Source: Peptococcaceae bacterium UBA5752 | GTDB taxonomy: Bacteria; Bacillota; Dehalobacteriia; UBA4068 | Reading direction: 5' to 3' | DNA: 64,000 nucleotides | Assembly (NCBI GenBank): GCA_002419055.1 | Contig: DIFI01000002.1 | Span: forward strand, 1 to 64,000 | Shown: positions 41,855 to 50,610 of the stretch, in pieces | How the letters are laid out: each line of letters opens with the position of its first letter | How positions within the stretch are numbered: position 1 is the stretch's first letter | Made by a program: the position numbers and the translations under genes | The notes under the pieces: generated by a model | The model's input: only the letters and a program-made list of their open reading frames with translations | Database searches by the model: none | Told to the model about the DNA's origin: nothing

Positions 41855-43339
41855 ATGCTTTATCTAAGTACCAGAAACAGTGTTGATAAGGTTGAGGCAT
41901 CCAAGGCTATCTCAGCGGGTATTGCTCCTGATGGCGGGCTTTATGTGCCGCAATTTTTTCCGGATTACCAACCGGATTGGTTTGAACTTCCTTTGATGTC
42001 TTACGGGCAGTTGTCTCAGGACATTTTTTCGCTTTATCTAACAGAGTTTTTTGCCGACGAAATTGGCGATATTGTTGACAAATCCTATTATCAGAAAAAT
42101 TTTCCGGCAGCGGTAGTACCCACATATAGTTTAGATAATACGGAAGTATTAGAGCTGTGGCATGGTCCGACTGCGGCTTTTAAAGATTTAGCGCTGCAAG
42201 CACTACCTCATTTGATGCGCTACTCGGCAGCAAAAACAGGTAATGATAAAGAAACAGTGATTCTTGTTGCGACTTCCGGAGATACGGGAAAAGCCGCGCT
42301 GGAAGGATTCAAAAATGTTGCCGGCGTCAAAATCATCGTTTTTTATCCGGCCGGCGGCGTCAGCCGTATTCAGGAAGCACAGATGCTTACGACTGATGGT
42401 AATAATACCTATGTGGTCGGTGTTCACGGTAATTTTGATGATTGTCAGACAGCAGTTAAAAAGATTTTTAACGATAAATCATTTAATCAAAAAATGGCCG
42501 CAGCGGGTAAAGAATTTTCTTCGGCCAATTCTATCAATTGGGGACGCCTGTTGCCGCAGATCGTATATTATTATTACGGTTACGGCCAGATGATAAAAAA
42601 AGAAAAGATCAAACCCGGCGAACCGATCAATATCGTTGTTCCTACAGGCAATTTCGGCAATATATTAGCAGCCTACTATGCCTTGAAAATGGGGCTGCCG
42701 GTTCATCGCTTGATCTGTGCTTCCAACGAAAACGATGTCTTGACGGAAGTAATCAACAGCGGTTATTACAATCGTTGCCGTCCGTTTTTTAAGACTGATA
42801 GCCCTTCGATGGATATACTGGTCTCAAGCAATTTCGAGCGGTTCATTTTCGATATGTTTGATAATGACGCAGCAGCTACTGCACAAGCGTTTGCTAAGTT
42901 AGCGACGGAAGGCAATTTTCCTGTGCTTGATACTGTTAAAGAACGGTGGCAGCCGCTGTTGTGGGGCGGATGTGCGCGCGGTGATGAAGCCGCTGCCGCA
43001 ATTGCCGACGTTTACCGGCAGTATGGTTATATACTCGATCCGCATACTGCTGTCGGATATGCGGTGGAGCAAAAATATCGCACGGCTACCGGAGATATGC
43101 GGCAGACATTGCTTGCCGCAACCGCGAGTCCCTGTAAATTTCCGGCCGCTGTGCTTAAGGCTTTAGGGGAAGATATTTCCGCAGTTGATGAATGGGATTT
43201 GCCGGAGTTGTTGTATAAAAAGGATATTTATCCGATCCATGCGGCGCTTGCCAATCTCAAACAAAAAAAGTTGCTTCATTATAGGCAATCCGAAAAAGAA
43301 AACATTGCAACTGTTGTAAAAGAAATATTGGCTATTTGA
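41855..43339 (+). CDS. thrC: Threonine synthase
   Basis: 494 residues, the longer yeast/E. coli-type enzyme. Converts O-phosphohomoserine to threonine with PLP. The Schiff-base lysine is in LWHGPTAAFKDLALQ; ATSGDTGKAALEGF holds phosphate-binding residues. SD AAAGGAGG. Confidence 0.96.
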   Translation: MLYLSTRNSVDKVEASKAISAGIAPDGGLYVPQFFPDYQPDWFELPLMSYGQLSQDIFSLYLTEFFADEIGDIVDKSYYQKNFPAAVVPTYSLDNTEVLELWHGPTAAFKDLALQALPHLMRYSAAKTGNDKETVILVATSGDTGKAALEGFKNVAGVKIIVFYPAGGVSRIQEAQMLTTDGNNTYVVGVHGNFDDCQTAVKKIFNDKSFNQKMAAAGKEFSSANSINWGRLLPQIVYYYYGYGQMIKKEKIKPGEPINIVVPTGNFGNILAAYYALKMGLPVHRLICASNENDVLTEVINSGYYNRCRPFFKTDSPSMDILVSSNFERFIFDMFDNDAAATAQAFAKLATEGNFPVLDTVKERWQPLLWGGCARGDEAAAAIADVYRQYGYILDPHTAVGYAVEQKYRTATGDMRQTLLAATASPCKFPAAVLKALGEDISAVDEWDLPELLYKKDIYPIHAALANLKQKKLLHYRQSEKENIATVVKEILAI

Positions 43340-43360
43340 TTTAAGGAGGATTATTAATTA

Positions 43361-43981
43361 GTGAAAAAAAAGGGGTATAATTATTTTGAGGCATTAGGCC
43401 GTTTGGCCAACTACTCCTGCCAATCTGCGGAGCATCTTCATCGTATTTTAAAAAACTTTGACCCGGCAAAATTACAGGAGACGATGGAAGAAATGCATAA
43501 AATTGAACATCAGGCCGATATTGAACACCATGAAATGCTGGAACATTTGGCCAAAGAGTTTATTACGCCGCTGGAACGTGAGGATATTATCAATCTGGCG
43601 CAGGAGATTGACGAGGTTACAGATTCGATCGAAGATGTGCTGATCAAAGTTTATATGTTTAATATAACCGAAATCCGTATCGAAGCGCTGGCAATGGCTG
43701 AAATAATCAAGGATTGTTCTCATGCCTTAGGTGATGCATTAAGCGAATTTCATAATTTCAAAAAATCTGAAGCTATCAAAGAGAATTTGATTGAAATTAA
43801 CCGTTTGGAGGAAGTCGGCGATGAGCTTTACACAAAAGCCGTCAGTGGTCTTTATCGTAATTGCACTGATCCGATCAAGGTTATTGCATGGACGGAAACA
43901 TTTTTCCGTATGGAGAAGTGCTGCGACTATTGTGAACATGCCGCGGACGCTATGGAAAGTATTATTATGAAAAACTCTTAA
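43361..43981 (+). CDS. PhoU-like DUF47 family protein
   Basis: 206 residues, all helical, GTG start after AAGGAGG. Conserved acidic motifs such as IEHQADIEHHEM and LAQEIDEVTDSIEDVL are probable metal-binding sites of the DUF47/YkaA family. This family usually precedes a PiT phosphate transporter gene, but here a terminator follows and no transporter is nearby. Confidence 0.9.
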   Translation: MKKKGYNYFEALGRLANYSCQSAEHLHRILKNFDPAKLQETMEEMHKIEHQADIEHHEMLEHLAKEFITPLEREDIINLAQEIDEVTDSIEDVLIKVYMFNITEIRIEALAMAEIIKDCSHALGDALSEFHNFKKSEAIKENLIEINRLEEVGDELYTKAVSGLYRNCTDPIKVIAWTETFFRMEKCCDYCEHAADAMESIIMKNS

Positions 43982-44012
43982 TAAATAAAAAGTATTATTA
44001 TTAATAAAAAAC

Positions 44013-44047
44013 ACCGACATATCTTAATAATATGTCGGTATTATTAT
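44013..44047 (+). terminator. Terminator after the DUF47 gene
   Basis: ACCGACATAT (44013-44022) pairs with ATATGTCGGT (44030-44039), then ATTATTATTTT. Confidence 0.75.
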
Positions 44048-44111
44048 TTTGTTATATTGTCATAACAGTGGTAATCACTGTTGAGGATGATTTTGCGGAG
44101 GAAGCTTAATA

Positions 44112-44309
44112 TTACAGCTTAACCACATTAGCAGCCTGCGGGCCGCGAGGTCCTTCAACAATATCAAATGCAACGCCTTGTCCCTCGTCAAGAGTTTTAA
44201 AGCCATCGCCTTGAATAGCGGAGAAATGGACAAAAACATCTTCGCCGCCATCTCTCTCAATGAAACCAAAACCTTTTTCCGCATTAAACCATTTAACTTT
44301 GCCGTTCAT
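44112..44309 (-). CDS. Cold-shock protein, CspA family
   Basis: 65 residues. RNP1 KGFGFIER and RNP2 DVFVHFSAI are intact. Binds single-stranded RNA/DNA as a chaperone. SD TAGGAGG. Divergent from the zinc-ribbon gene at 44564. Confidence 0.96.
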   Translation of the reverse strand: MNGKVKWFNAEKGFGFIERDGGEDVFVHFSAIQGDGFKTLDEGQGVAFDIVEGPRGPQAANVVKL

Positions 44310-44342
44310 GTGCTACCTCCTAAATAATTATTAAGCTTCCAT

Positions 44343-44371
44343 ATTATAACATAGGCATTGCTGCTTGACAA
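44343..44371 (-). promoter_or_regulatory. Promoter of the 44112-44309 csp gene
   Basis: Minus strand TTGTCA (44366-44371), 17-nt spacer, TATAAT (44343-44348). The leader is short (about 25-30 nt). Confidence 0.8.
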
Positions 44372-44430
44372 CAAATTTCCTAAATTATTTTCAAAAAAAC
44401 AGATGATTATAAAATATTAAGAATTTTTTA

Positions 44431-44459
44431 TTGATTTTTTTTGTATATATGGTTATAAT
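44431..44459 (+). promoter_or_regulatory. Promoter of the zinc-ribbon gene
   Basis: TTGATT (44431-44436), 17-nt spacer, TATAAT (44454-44459). Confidence 0.82.
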
Positions 44460-44482
44460 GCAAATAACCTGTTTTTTTCCCC

Positions 44483-44560
44483 GGTATTCCTCAATGTCCG
44501 CCAGGACCAGTTCGAATAGTGTGCGGGTAAACAATAGGAAACCAATAAAGGAGGAATACC
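44483..44560 (+). promoter_or_regulatory. Leader with SD-sequestering helix
   Basis: GGTATTCCTC (44483-44492) is perfectly complementary to GAGGAATACC (44551-44560), which contains most of the AAAGGAGG ribosome binding site. In between, GTCC/GGAC (about 44496-44507) can form a smaller hairpin. The helix would block initiation unless melted or bypassed. Confidence 0.6.
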
Positions 44561-44563
44561 AAT

Positions 44564-44848
44564 ATGGCATTTGAAGACAAAACACTAACTTGCAAAGAAT
44601 GCGGCGCCCAATTTTTATTTTCTGCCTCCGAACAGGAATTTTATGCAGAAAAAGGGTTCCAAAACGAACCGGCTCGCTGCCCTGAATGCAGAGTAGCTCG
44701 TCGTCGTCAACGCAACACCCGCGGTGAAAGAGAAATGTTCAACGTGATCTGCGCCGAATGCGGCTGCGAGACGAAAGTTCCCTTTAAGCCCACTGAAGAC
44801 CGTCCCGTTTATTGCAGTGATTGTTATCAAAAGATGCGCGACAGATAG
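44564..44848 (+). CDS. Small double zinc-ribbon protein
   Basis: 94 residues with two CxxC...CxxC ribbons: CKECGAQF with CPECRVAR, and CAECGCET with CSDCYQ. The central stretch RRRQRNTRGERE is basic. This resembles the probable zinc-ribbon/zf-trcl proteins common in Clostridia. Position opposite a csp gene and the structured leader suggest stress or growth control, but the function is unknown. Confidence 0.88.
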   Translation: MAFEDKTLTCKECGAQFLFSASEQEFYAEKGFQNEPARCPECRVARRRQRNTRGEREMFNVICAECGCETKVPFKPTEDRPVYCSDCYQKMRDR

Positions 44849-44858
44849 TTTATCGCAA

Positions 44859-44891
44859 AACAGGGAGTGTTATCACTCCCTGTTTTTTTTT
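44859..44891 (+). terminator. Terminator after the zinc-ribbon gene
   Basis: AACAGGGAGTG pairs with CACTCCCTGTT, TTAT loop, followed by a run of T. Confidence 0.93.
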
Positions 44892-45064
44892 GTCTAAATT
44901 TGGTTTATAAAATGATATTGTTAGATATTGTTATAATAGAAGAAATTTTTATGAAATATTTTCCAAAACATGCAAGAAATGCTATAGTAACTTTGTATTT
45001 ATTGCGTAGTAGTATTTTGGCGGGGTGGATTATGCCCGTCCGGAATAAAAAAACAGTAATAAAG

Positions 45065-45103
45065 TTTTGAAGACAAAGCAGGGCTAGCTGCAAGGCTTCA
45101 AAA
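45065..45103 (+). promoter_or_regulatory. Stable leader hairpin of the S-layer gene
   Basis: TTTTGAAG (45065-45072) pairs with CTTCAAAA (45096-45103) and inner GCAG (45078-45081) with CTGC (45088-45091). It ends 12 nt before the SD GAAGGAG. S-layer mRNAs in other bacteria have long stabilising leaders; the start of this transcript was not located. Confidence 0.5.
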
Positions 45104-45126
45104 TAATAAAAGAAGGAGTTGAAAGT

Positions 45127-47862
45127 ATGAAAAAGTTTTTTGTAGTACTTATCGCGATTAGCTTAGTCTTGGCTTTCTCCGCCACTGCTTTTGCAGCGGA
45201 TACGGAAATTGCAACCTTTAGCGATATCGCGGACCAGAGTGATGCCGCACAAGTAGCCATCATGAAATTGGCTGCCCTCGGCGTTCTCGAAGGTGATAAC
45301 GGTCTTGGCGGTGCATATGATCCTGCTGATACCCTCACCCGTGCCGAATTTGCCAAAATAGCCGTTTATCTGGCAGGCAAAGAAGGCAGTGTTAATGCTT
45401 TAGCAAATGTCTCCAGTTCTTTTAAGGATGTTGCCAAAGGCGAATGGTACACAGGTTATGTTAATGTTGCATACCAAAATGGCATGATCAAAGGTTATAC
45501 GGATGGTACTTTCCGTCCTAATGCCACCATTACTTATGCCGAAGCTTCCACCATTTTGCTGCGCAGCATTGGTTATGATGATCATCTTTCCGGCGGCTGG
45601 CCTTCCAATTATTTAGGCAAAGGCGAATCAATCGGTCTGTTTGATGATGTCGACCAAGTTAATGCTTCAGCCGTAACCCGTGCCGATATGGCAATACTGG
45701 GTAGTAACTCCCTCGGTCTCAGTGTTGTTAGATATATTGAGAACGAAATTGCTCAAGGCTTAGGCCAAATCTGGTACGAAGGGACCGTTGATGCTGACGG
45801 CTACAGCACAGTTTATTATTATACCAATGATGAAGCCAAGTATGCTATCACAATGCTCGACAGAGCTTTTGATGCATATCAACTTGATGAGGTTATGTTT
45901 GATGTAGCTCCGGAGAATGACTATCCTGAAGCTTATGGTTGGGATTACTCCGACTTTGAAGAAGGTCAATTAACCTTCCAATTTGAAGATCTTAATGAAG
46001 AAAATAATTTTGGTCTTACTCAGTACATCGACTATTATTATGAATATGAAGTAGCTGACAATTACTACATTTATAACAGCGGCCTCGGCGAGCTCTCCGG
46101 CATGCTTGCCAATGTCATATATAATGAAGACGACGAGGTCATCTTTGTTGAAGTTACTTCTAGTTGTGAGAAGATTTCTGAATTTGAAGTTGGAAGCTAC
46201 AACCATGACACCCACTCTACTATTACAGCTGACGACAGCAAAATCAAATATACTGCTAATAAAGTTGCACAATATTACACTGAATACTTCGATGATGATG
46301 AGAGATACATGGATGGCTCTTACGGTGTTGTATATCTCGATGCCGACGGCCGTTGGTACGGCATAAGAGATTACGATGATTATGAGAGTTATGCCTATGG
46401 TTATGTTGATGAAGTTGATGATGAATACATCACCTTTAACGCTGACAATAGCGACCTCGAAGACATCGCCATTGATGAAGACCTCTCTGATTACGATGAT
46501 TTCATCCTCTACAAAGACGGCGAACTAATCGATGCTACCGATCTTGTTGAAGGCGACGTGCTTTATGCTACTGAGTTGGCAAACGATACTGATTTCTATA
46601 TCGTCTTATCCGCTCAGACCGGAAATTTAACCAATTCTAACAGCACCGATGGATATAAGATTGCCGGCACCTATTATAATGTTGTTGATAATAGTTCCTA
46701 CAGCGAAGACGGCGGTGCCAATTTCGTATACTTAGATTATAACCAAATTGATAAAGATGCTTTCGGCACTGTTGCCTATACACCCGCTTATGCCTTCAAT
46801 ACATTAGCTTGCGTTTTAGCTGATTATGAAGATACCACCGTTTACGGCGTTGTTACCGGCGTTAGCTATACCTCCTCCTGGGATGAAGGTATCAACGGTA
46901 CTGCTTATGATTTCACGGCCGTTACCATCTTCAACGCTGACGGCGAAAAAGTCACCTATGACTTTGAGGATGATTTTGCCGATGATTATGCACAAAACGA
47001 CTTCCGTAAAGGCGACATGGTTGAATTGACAATTGATGAAAACGGCGAAGTTACCGCCAGTGCAGAAGCAGTTGATTTTACAACCGTCAAAGCCTATGCG
47101 GCTAACGCATATGAAGTTACCGCTGATGATGATACTGATCGTCTGATTTGGACCGATGATACCAAAAAGACCTTCAAACTGACTGCCGATACGGAAATCT
47201 TCCTTGTCAGCTCCGATGAAGGCGCTTACGATGAAGTAAAAATCGCTTCCGTATCCAGCATCCTTGCTGATGACTTCAACTGCAGATACATTTACGTCTA
47301 CGATAATGATGGCAATACTGCTAATACCATTTACATCCTTGACAACGACGAAGCCGCCTCTGAAATCACTCCTTGCGACTTCATCACCGATTATGAACAG
47401 GATGCAGACGGTTATTACTTCACCACCATTGATGACGTAAAGATCTATGTTGAAGACGGCAAAGCATATAATGCTTCTGTTACTTTAGACGCTTTCTATA
47501 CCTATGAGACCTCAGGCGGCGAAATCGTTAATGGTTCGCTGGAGATGGTCGTCAGCGCCGCTGGTTTAGGTGCTCTATCACCTGCTGAAGCAACTGCATT
47601 AGTAGACTCAATCATTGAAGATGATACAGCCGTTGTAGTCACTGATGCTTGTACTGCTGCCGGCAGTGGCACAATCACTGTTGGTGGGGTTGCTTACAAT
47701 GTTGATTCCAATACCTTTATGTATGCTTATAAAAATCAATTAGCAAGCGGCAATAATGATGCGGGCGAAGTCACCAGACTGGCTAACTTTGCTGGCGCGC
47801 AACAAGTTGTCATAATCTATGACTCTTATGCCAACGATGCCCTTTACATCTTCGCATACTAA
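45127..47862 (+). CDS. S-layer homology domain surface protein
   Basis: 911 residues. Signal peptide 1-23 (ending AFAA), three SLH repeats in about residues 30-195 (WYTGYVNVAYQNGMIKGYTD is a typical core), then over 700 residues that are strongly acidic and tyrosine-rich with no domain I can name. SLH repeats bind pyruvylated wall polysaccharide. The gene uses more C-ending codons than its neighbours, consistent with very high expression. Likely the main S-layer protein or a close paralogue. It lacks the porin character of OmpM-type SLH proteins. Confidence 0.9.
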   Translation: MKKFFVVLIAISLVLAFSATAFAADTEIATFSDIADQSDAAQVAIMKLAALGVLEGDNGLGGAYDPADTLTRAEFAKIAVYLAGKEGSVNALANVSSSFKDVAKGEWYTGYVNVAYQNGMIKGYTDGTFRPNATITYAEASTILLRSIGYDDHLSGGWPSNYLGKGESIGLFDDVDQVNASAVTRADMAILGSNSLGLSVVRYIENEIAQGLGQIWYEGTVDADGYSTVYYYTNDEAKYAITMLDRAFDAYQLDEVMFDVAPENDYPEAYGWDYSDFEEGQLTFQFEDLNEENNFGLTQYIDYYYEYEVADNYYIYNSGLGELSGMLANVIYNEDDEVIFVEVTSSCEKISEFEVGSYNHDTHSTITADDSKIKYTANKVAQYYTEYFDDDERYMDGSYGVVYLDADGRWYGIRDYDDYESYAYGYVDEVDDEYITFNADNSDLEDIAIDEDLSDYDDFILYKDGELIDATDLVEGDVLYATELANDTDFYIVLSAQTGNLTNSNSTDGYKIAGTYYNVVDNSSYSEDGGANFVYLDYNQIDKDAFGTVAYTPAYAFNTLACVLADYEDTTVYGVVTGVSYTSSWDEGINGTAYDFTAVTIFNADGEKVTYDFEDDFADDYAQNDFRKGDMVELTIDENGEVTASAEAVDFTTVKAYAANAYEVTADDDTDRLIWTDDTKKTFKLTADTEIFLVSSDEGAYDEVKIASVSSILADDFNCRYIYVYDNDGNTANTIYILDNDEAASEITPCDFITDYEQDADGYYFTTIDDVKIYVEDGKAYNASVTLDAFYTYETSGGEIVNGSLEMVVSAAGLGALSPAEATALVDSIIEDDTAVVVTDACTAAGSGTITVGGVAYNVDSNTFMYAYKNQLASGNNDAGEVTRLANFAGAQQVVIIYDSYANDALYIFAY

Positions 47863-47903
47863 GCAATTCCTTCTTAATTAACCCCGATCTAATCGGAAAC
47901 TTT

Positions 47904-47937
47904 AGAGGCGCAGGATTTTTCCTGCGCCTCTTTTAAT
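47904..47937 (+). terminator. Terminator after the S-layer gene
   Basis: AGAGGCGCAGGA pairs with TCCTGCGCCTCT, followed by TTTT. Confidence 0.93.
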
Positions 47938-47942
47938 TATTC

Positions 47943-48205
47943 GTGGCTATTAAACCGCTGCATAATAACCACATGCTATGCCTGTATAATTTAAAGGTTG
48001 TGATATGCAAGTTAACAATCACCCCTCCGTCTGATAAACCGAGAATGTATCGCCGACTTAATAAAAACAGACTAAGGAAGTTCCAATGCTCTAAATAGTA
48101 TAAGTGATATTAGTGTAGGCGCAACAGCGTGCCCTTTGGGCGATATTGGCAAAAGATATAGTATGGTCATTCCAAACCCGCCTGTAAATTAATAAGTAGG
48201 CAATA
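47943..48205. other. Non-coding interval with several inverted repeats
   Basis: No gene seen. GTGGCTATTA (47943-47952) pairs with TAATAACCAC (47963-47972) with one mismatch. GTCTG and CAGAC flank about 35 nt near 48029-48075. GCCC-TTT-GGGC lies near 48132. On the minus strand a 32-codon frame starts MTILYLLPISPKGHAVAPTL at about 48165 but has no SD. It could be an unlisted structured RNA or a decayed repeat. Confidence 0.3.
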
Positions 48206-48209
48206 AAAA

Positions 48210-48243
48210 ATGGGCTGCGGTACATATTAACCGCAGCCCTTAA
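48210..48243 (-). terminator. Terminator after the FNT channel gene
   Basis: GGGCTGCGGT pairs with ACCGCAGCCC; the minus strand continues ATTTTTTATT. Confidence 0.88.
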
Positions 48244-48255
48244 TAATAAGATACA

Positions 48256-49065
48256 TTACTTTTTTAAATAAGCATACCAATAGAAACAGCCGACCAATAT
48301 CGATCCGCCGATAATATTACCAATCGTAACCGGCAGCAGATTATGATAAAAGAAAGCACCCCAGCTTAATACATCAACATTGATACCGGCCTGTATAGCC
48401 AGAGCAGCAAAGTTTTGATTCATAGCCGCAACGATACCTGCGGGTACATAATACATATTGGCAACGTTGTGTTCAAAGCCGCTTAAAACAAAGAGCATAA
48501 TCGGCAGATAAAGACCGACAACTTTGCCGACGACTGTTTTGGCGGCAAAGGCGATCCACACAGCGATACATACCAGTAAATTACAACCGATACCAAGAGC
48601 AATGGCCGAACCAAAACCAAGAGAACTTTTGGCGACGGCCACTTTGATCGTGGTAACTGCTAAAGCGCCGCCGAACAGACCCCATTGATTACCGGCCGCA
48701 CAGATCAAAACGACTAATATTGCACCAATAAAGTTGCCAATAAAGACAAACAACCAACTTTTCAACATAGCCGCGACAGTGATTTTTTTTTCCAAAAGTG
48801 GTATCACCAGCAATGCATTGCCGGTAAAAAGTTCCGAGCCGGCAATTAAGACCATAGTAAGACCCGTGGGGAATACCAAAGCGCCAACCAACCTAGCGAT
48901 ACTGGCATTGGCAATCGTAGATGAGGCGGTATTAGCTCCGACTGCTCCCAAGGCGATGAACATGCCGGCCATAATAGCCAGTATAAGCATCTTCGAAACT
49001 GGCAATTGAGTCTTTTTTTTACCGATTTCCACATAATTCGCGGCAACTTCATGGGGTGCATTCAT
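48256..49065 (-). CDS. Formate/nitrite transporter family channel
   Basis: 269 residues with six membrane segments and the FNT pattern (GNFIGAILVVLI; GFEHNVANMYYVPAGI, in which the histidine is the conserved channel gate). The start MNAPHEVAANYVEIGKKK follows AAAGGATG; a 9-residue in-frame extension is rejected. It moves formate, nitrite or hydrosulfide; the anaerobic context suggests formate. No pfl gene is adjacent. Confidence 0.92.
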   Translation of the reverse strand: MNAPHEVAANYVEIGKKKTQLPVSKMLILAIMAGMFIALGAVGANTASSTIANASIARLVGALVFPTGLTMVLIAGSELFTGNALLVIPLLEKKITVAAMLKSWLFVFIGNFIGAILVVLICAAGNQWGLFGGALAVTTIKVAVAKSSLGFGSAIALGIGCNLLVCIAVWIAFAAKTVVGKVVGLYLPIMLFVLSGFEHNVANMYYVPAGIVAAMNQNFAALAIQAGINVDVLSWGAFFYHNLLPVTIGNIIGGSILVGCFYWYAYLKK

Positions 49066-49298
49066 ATGTAACACATCCTTTATAATCGTCAATTTTATGG
49101 GGATAGTGGTATCTGTTTCGTACTTATCTTCTTATAAAAATCGATTTTTCTATTACCAACTATCATACCATCAAAGCGTTTTCTCGGCAATCACTTATGT
49201 ATAATAAACAAACATTTTGTCTGATGTACAAAAAAATTACCCTTATATCAAACAAGAGTAATAATAACTCATATATAGTAATAAATTAATCCGCAATG

Positions 49299-50027
49299 CT
49301 ATATATTTATACAGGCCTTTAATACTTTACCGATCCGGTCGTTGATTACCAGATCAGCAATATTATCGCGCAAGGTAGTACTTTCGTTGATCAACACCAG
49401 CTTGTTGCCCTGGTAATAGTCAATCAGGCCGGCTGCTGGGTAAACGCTTAAGCCGGTACCGCCGATAATCAGCATTTCTGCCTTTTTGATGGCGTTCAAA
49501 GCTGCTGTTAAAACTTGGATATCCAGTTCCTCTTGATATAGTACTACATCGGGCCGTACTATGCCGCCGCAGTCGGGGCAGAGGGGTATGCCGTTGCTGT
49601 TGACGATAAAATCAACATCAAATTGTTTGTGGCAGTCCAGACAATAGTTTCGGTGGATGCTGCCGTGCAGTTCCAATACTGATTTGCTTCCTGCAGCTTG
49701 ATGCAGGCCGTCAATATTTTGAGTGATAACCGCTTTTAATTTTCCCATCTGCTCAAGCTTTGCCAAGGCCAGATGAGCGGCGTTTGGCAAAGCTGCTGTA
49801 TATATCATTTTTTGACGGTGGAATTTAAAAAACTGTTCGGTATGAGCAAGGAAATAGTCGTGGCTTAATATTACTTCCGGCGGTTCGGGCCATTGCTGAT
49901 TATACAACCCGTCGACGCTGCGAAAGTCAGGTATGCCGCTTTCTGTAGAGACACCTGCGCCGCCGAAAAAAACAATATTATCGCTGGTTTCAATCCAGCT
50001 AATTAACCGAGACAGCTTTTCTTCCAC
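49299..50027 (-). CDS. cobB: NAD-dependent protein deacylase (sirtuin)
   Basis: 242 residues. NAD site GAGVSTESGIPDFRS, TQNIDGLHQ, catalytic His in LELHGSIHRN, and zinc ligands CLDCHKQ and CPDCGG. Removes acetyl groups from lysines. The start MEEKLSRLISWIETSD was kept. Confidence 0.95.
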   Translation of the reverse strand: MEEKLSRLISWIETSDNIVFFGGAGVSTESGIPDFRSVDGLYNQQWPEPPEVILSHDYFLAHTEQFFKFHRQKMIYTAALPNAAHLALAKLEQMGKLKAVITQNIDGLHQAAGSKSVLELHGSIHRNYCLDCHKQFDVDFIVNSNGIPLCPDCGGIVRPDVVLYQEELDIQVLTAALNAIKKAEMLIIGGTGLSVYPAAGLIDYYQGNKLVLINESTTLRDNIADLVINDRIGKVLKACINI

Positions 50028-50089
50028 TTATGTCTCCTAATTAATTGATTTGTGGTTTGTTTAGTTTCTTCAATATATAATATAGAATA

Positions 50090-50422
50090 TTAAATAAATA
50101 TATCAATTATACCGACGATTACTGAGGCCAAGAGCAGTACTTTGGCAAAGCGGAAATGGTTTTGAATAATGAAGCGCAGTATGAAGGCGAAAATAGCCAG
50201 TGCCCCCCATATACCGGCTAAAACTTGTTGTAAAATATAACTATCCGGTATCATAGACTTACTTAAAAAGGTAATCAGCAAGGCAAACAAGGTCAAAAAC
50301 AAAAATACTATAGATTGCGTTTTTGGTTTTTTTGCGAACAACATTATTAAAATACCAACAATGGCCACGATTACCAATGCGATCAGTAATTCGGTCGGTA
50401 GAATATTGGGAGCAGTATTCAT
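50090..50422 (-). CDS. Small membrane protein of unknown function
   Basis: 110 residues with four hydrophobic helices (about 10-29, 38-55, 65-85, 92-110) and short polar loops. SD AAAGGAGGT precedes the ATG. Not recognised. It is divergent from spoIVA, so a sporulation link is possible but unsupported. Confidence 0.7.
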   Translation of the reverse strand: MNTAPNILPTELLIALVIVAIVGILIMLFAKKPKTQSIVFLFLTLFALLITFLSKSMIPDSYILQQVLAGIWGALAIFAFILRFIIQNHFRFAKVLLLASVIVGIIDIFI

Positions 50423-50549
50423 GCATTTTACCTCCTTTTAAATACAATATCATTCTTATGGCAGAAAGTCAAAAGGTACTGCTTATTAAAAATACTGAAT
50501 CTATAATCGGATAGTGCAATTTGCAGTAATACTTTAAATTATGAGTGGC

Positions 50550-50576
50550 ATATTCGGAAGAAAAGTCGCATATATA
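50550..50576 (+). promoter_or_regulatory. Candidate sigma-E promoter of spoIVA
   Basis: ATA (50550-50552), a 16-nt spacer and CATATATA (50569-50576) fit the ATA-N16-CATANNNT pattern of sigma-E with one mismatch at the last base. spoIVA is under sigma-E in B. subtilis. Confidence 0.45.
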
Positions 50577-50610
50577 CAAACAAACAAGCATTATCCGGGA
50601 GGGAATTATT

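Noticed and set aside
44867..45070. 67-codon + strand frame between the zinc-ribbon and S-layer genes
   Set aside because: It starts inside a terminator stem, has no SD, and no recognisable sequence.
48069..48165. 32-codon minus-strand frame starting MTILYLLPISPKGHAVAPTL
   Set aside because: No SD, no promoter and no family recognised; treated as part of a non-coding interval.
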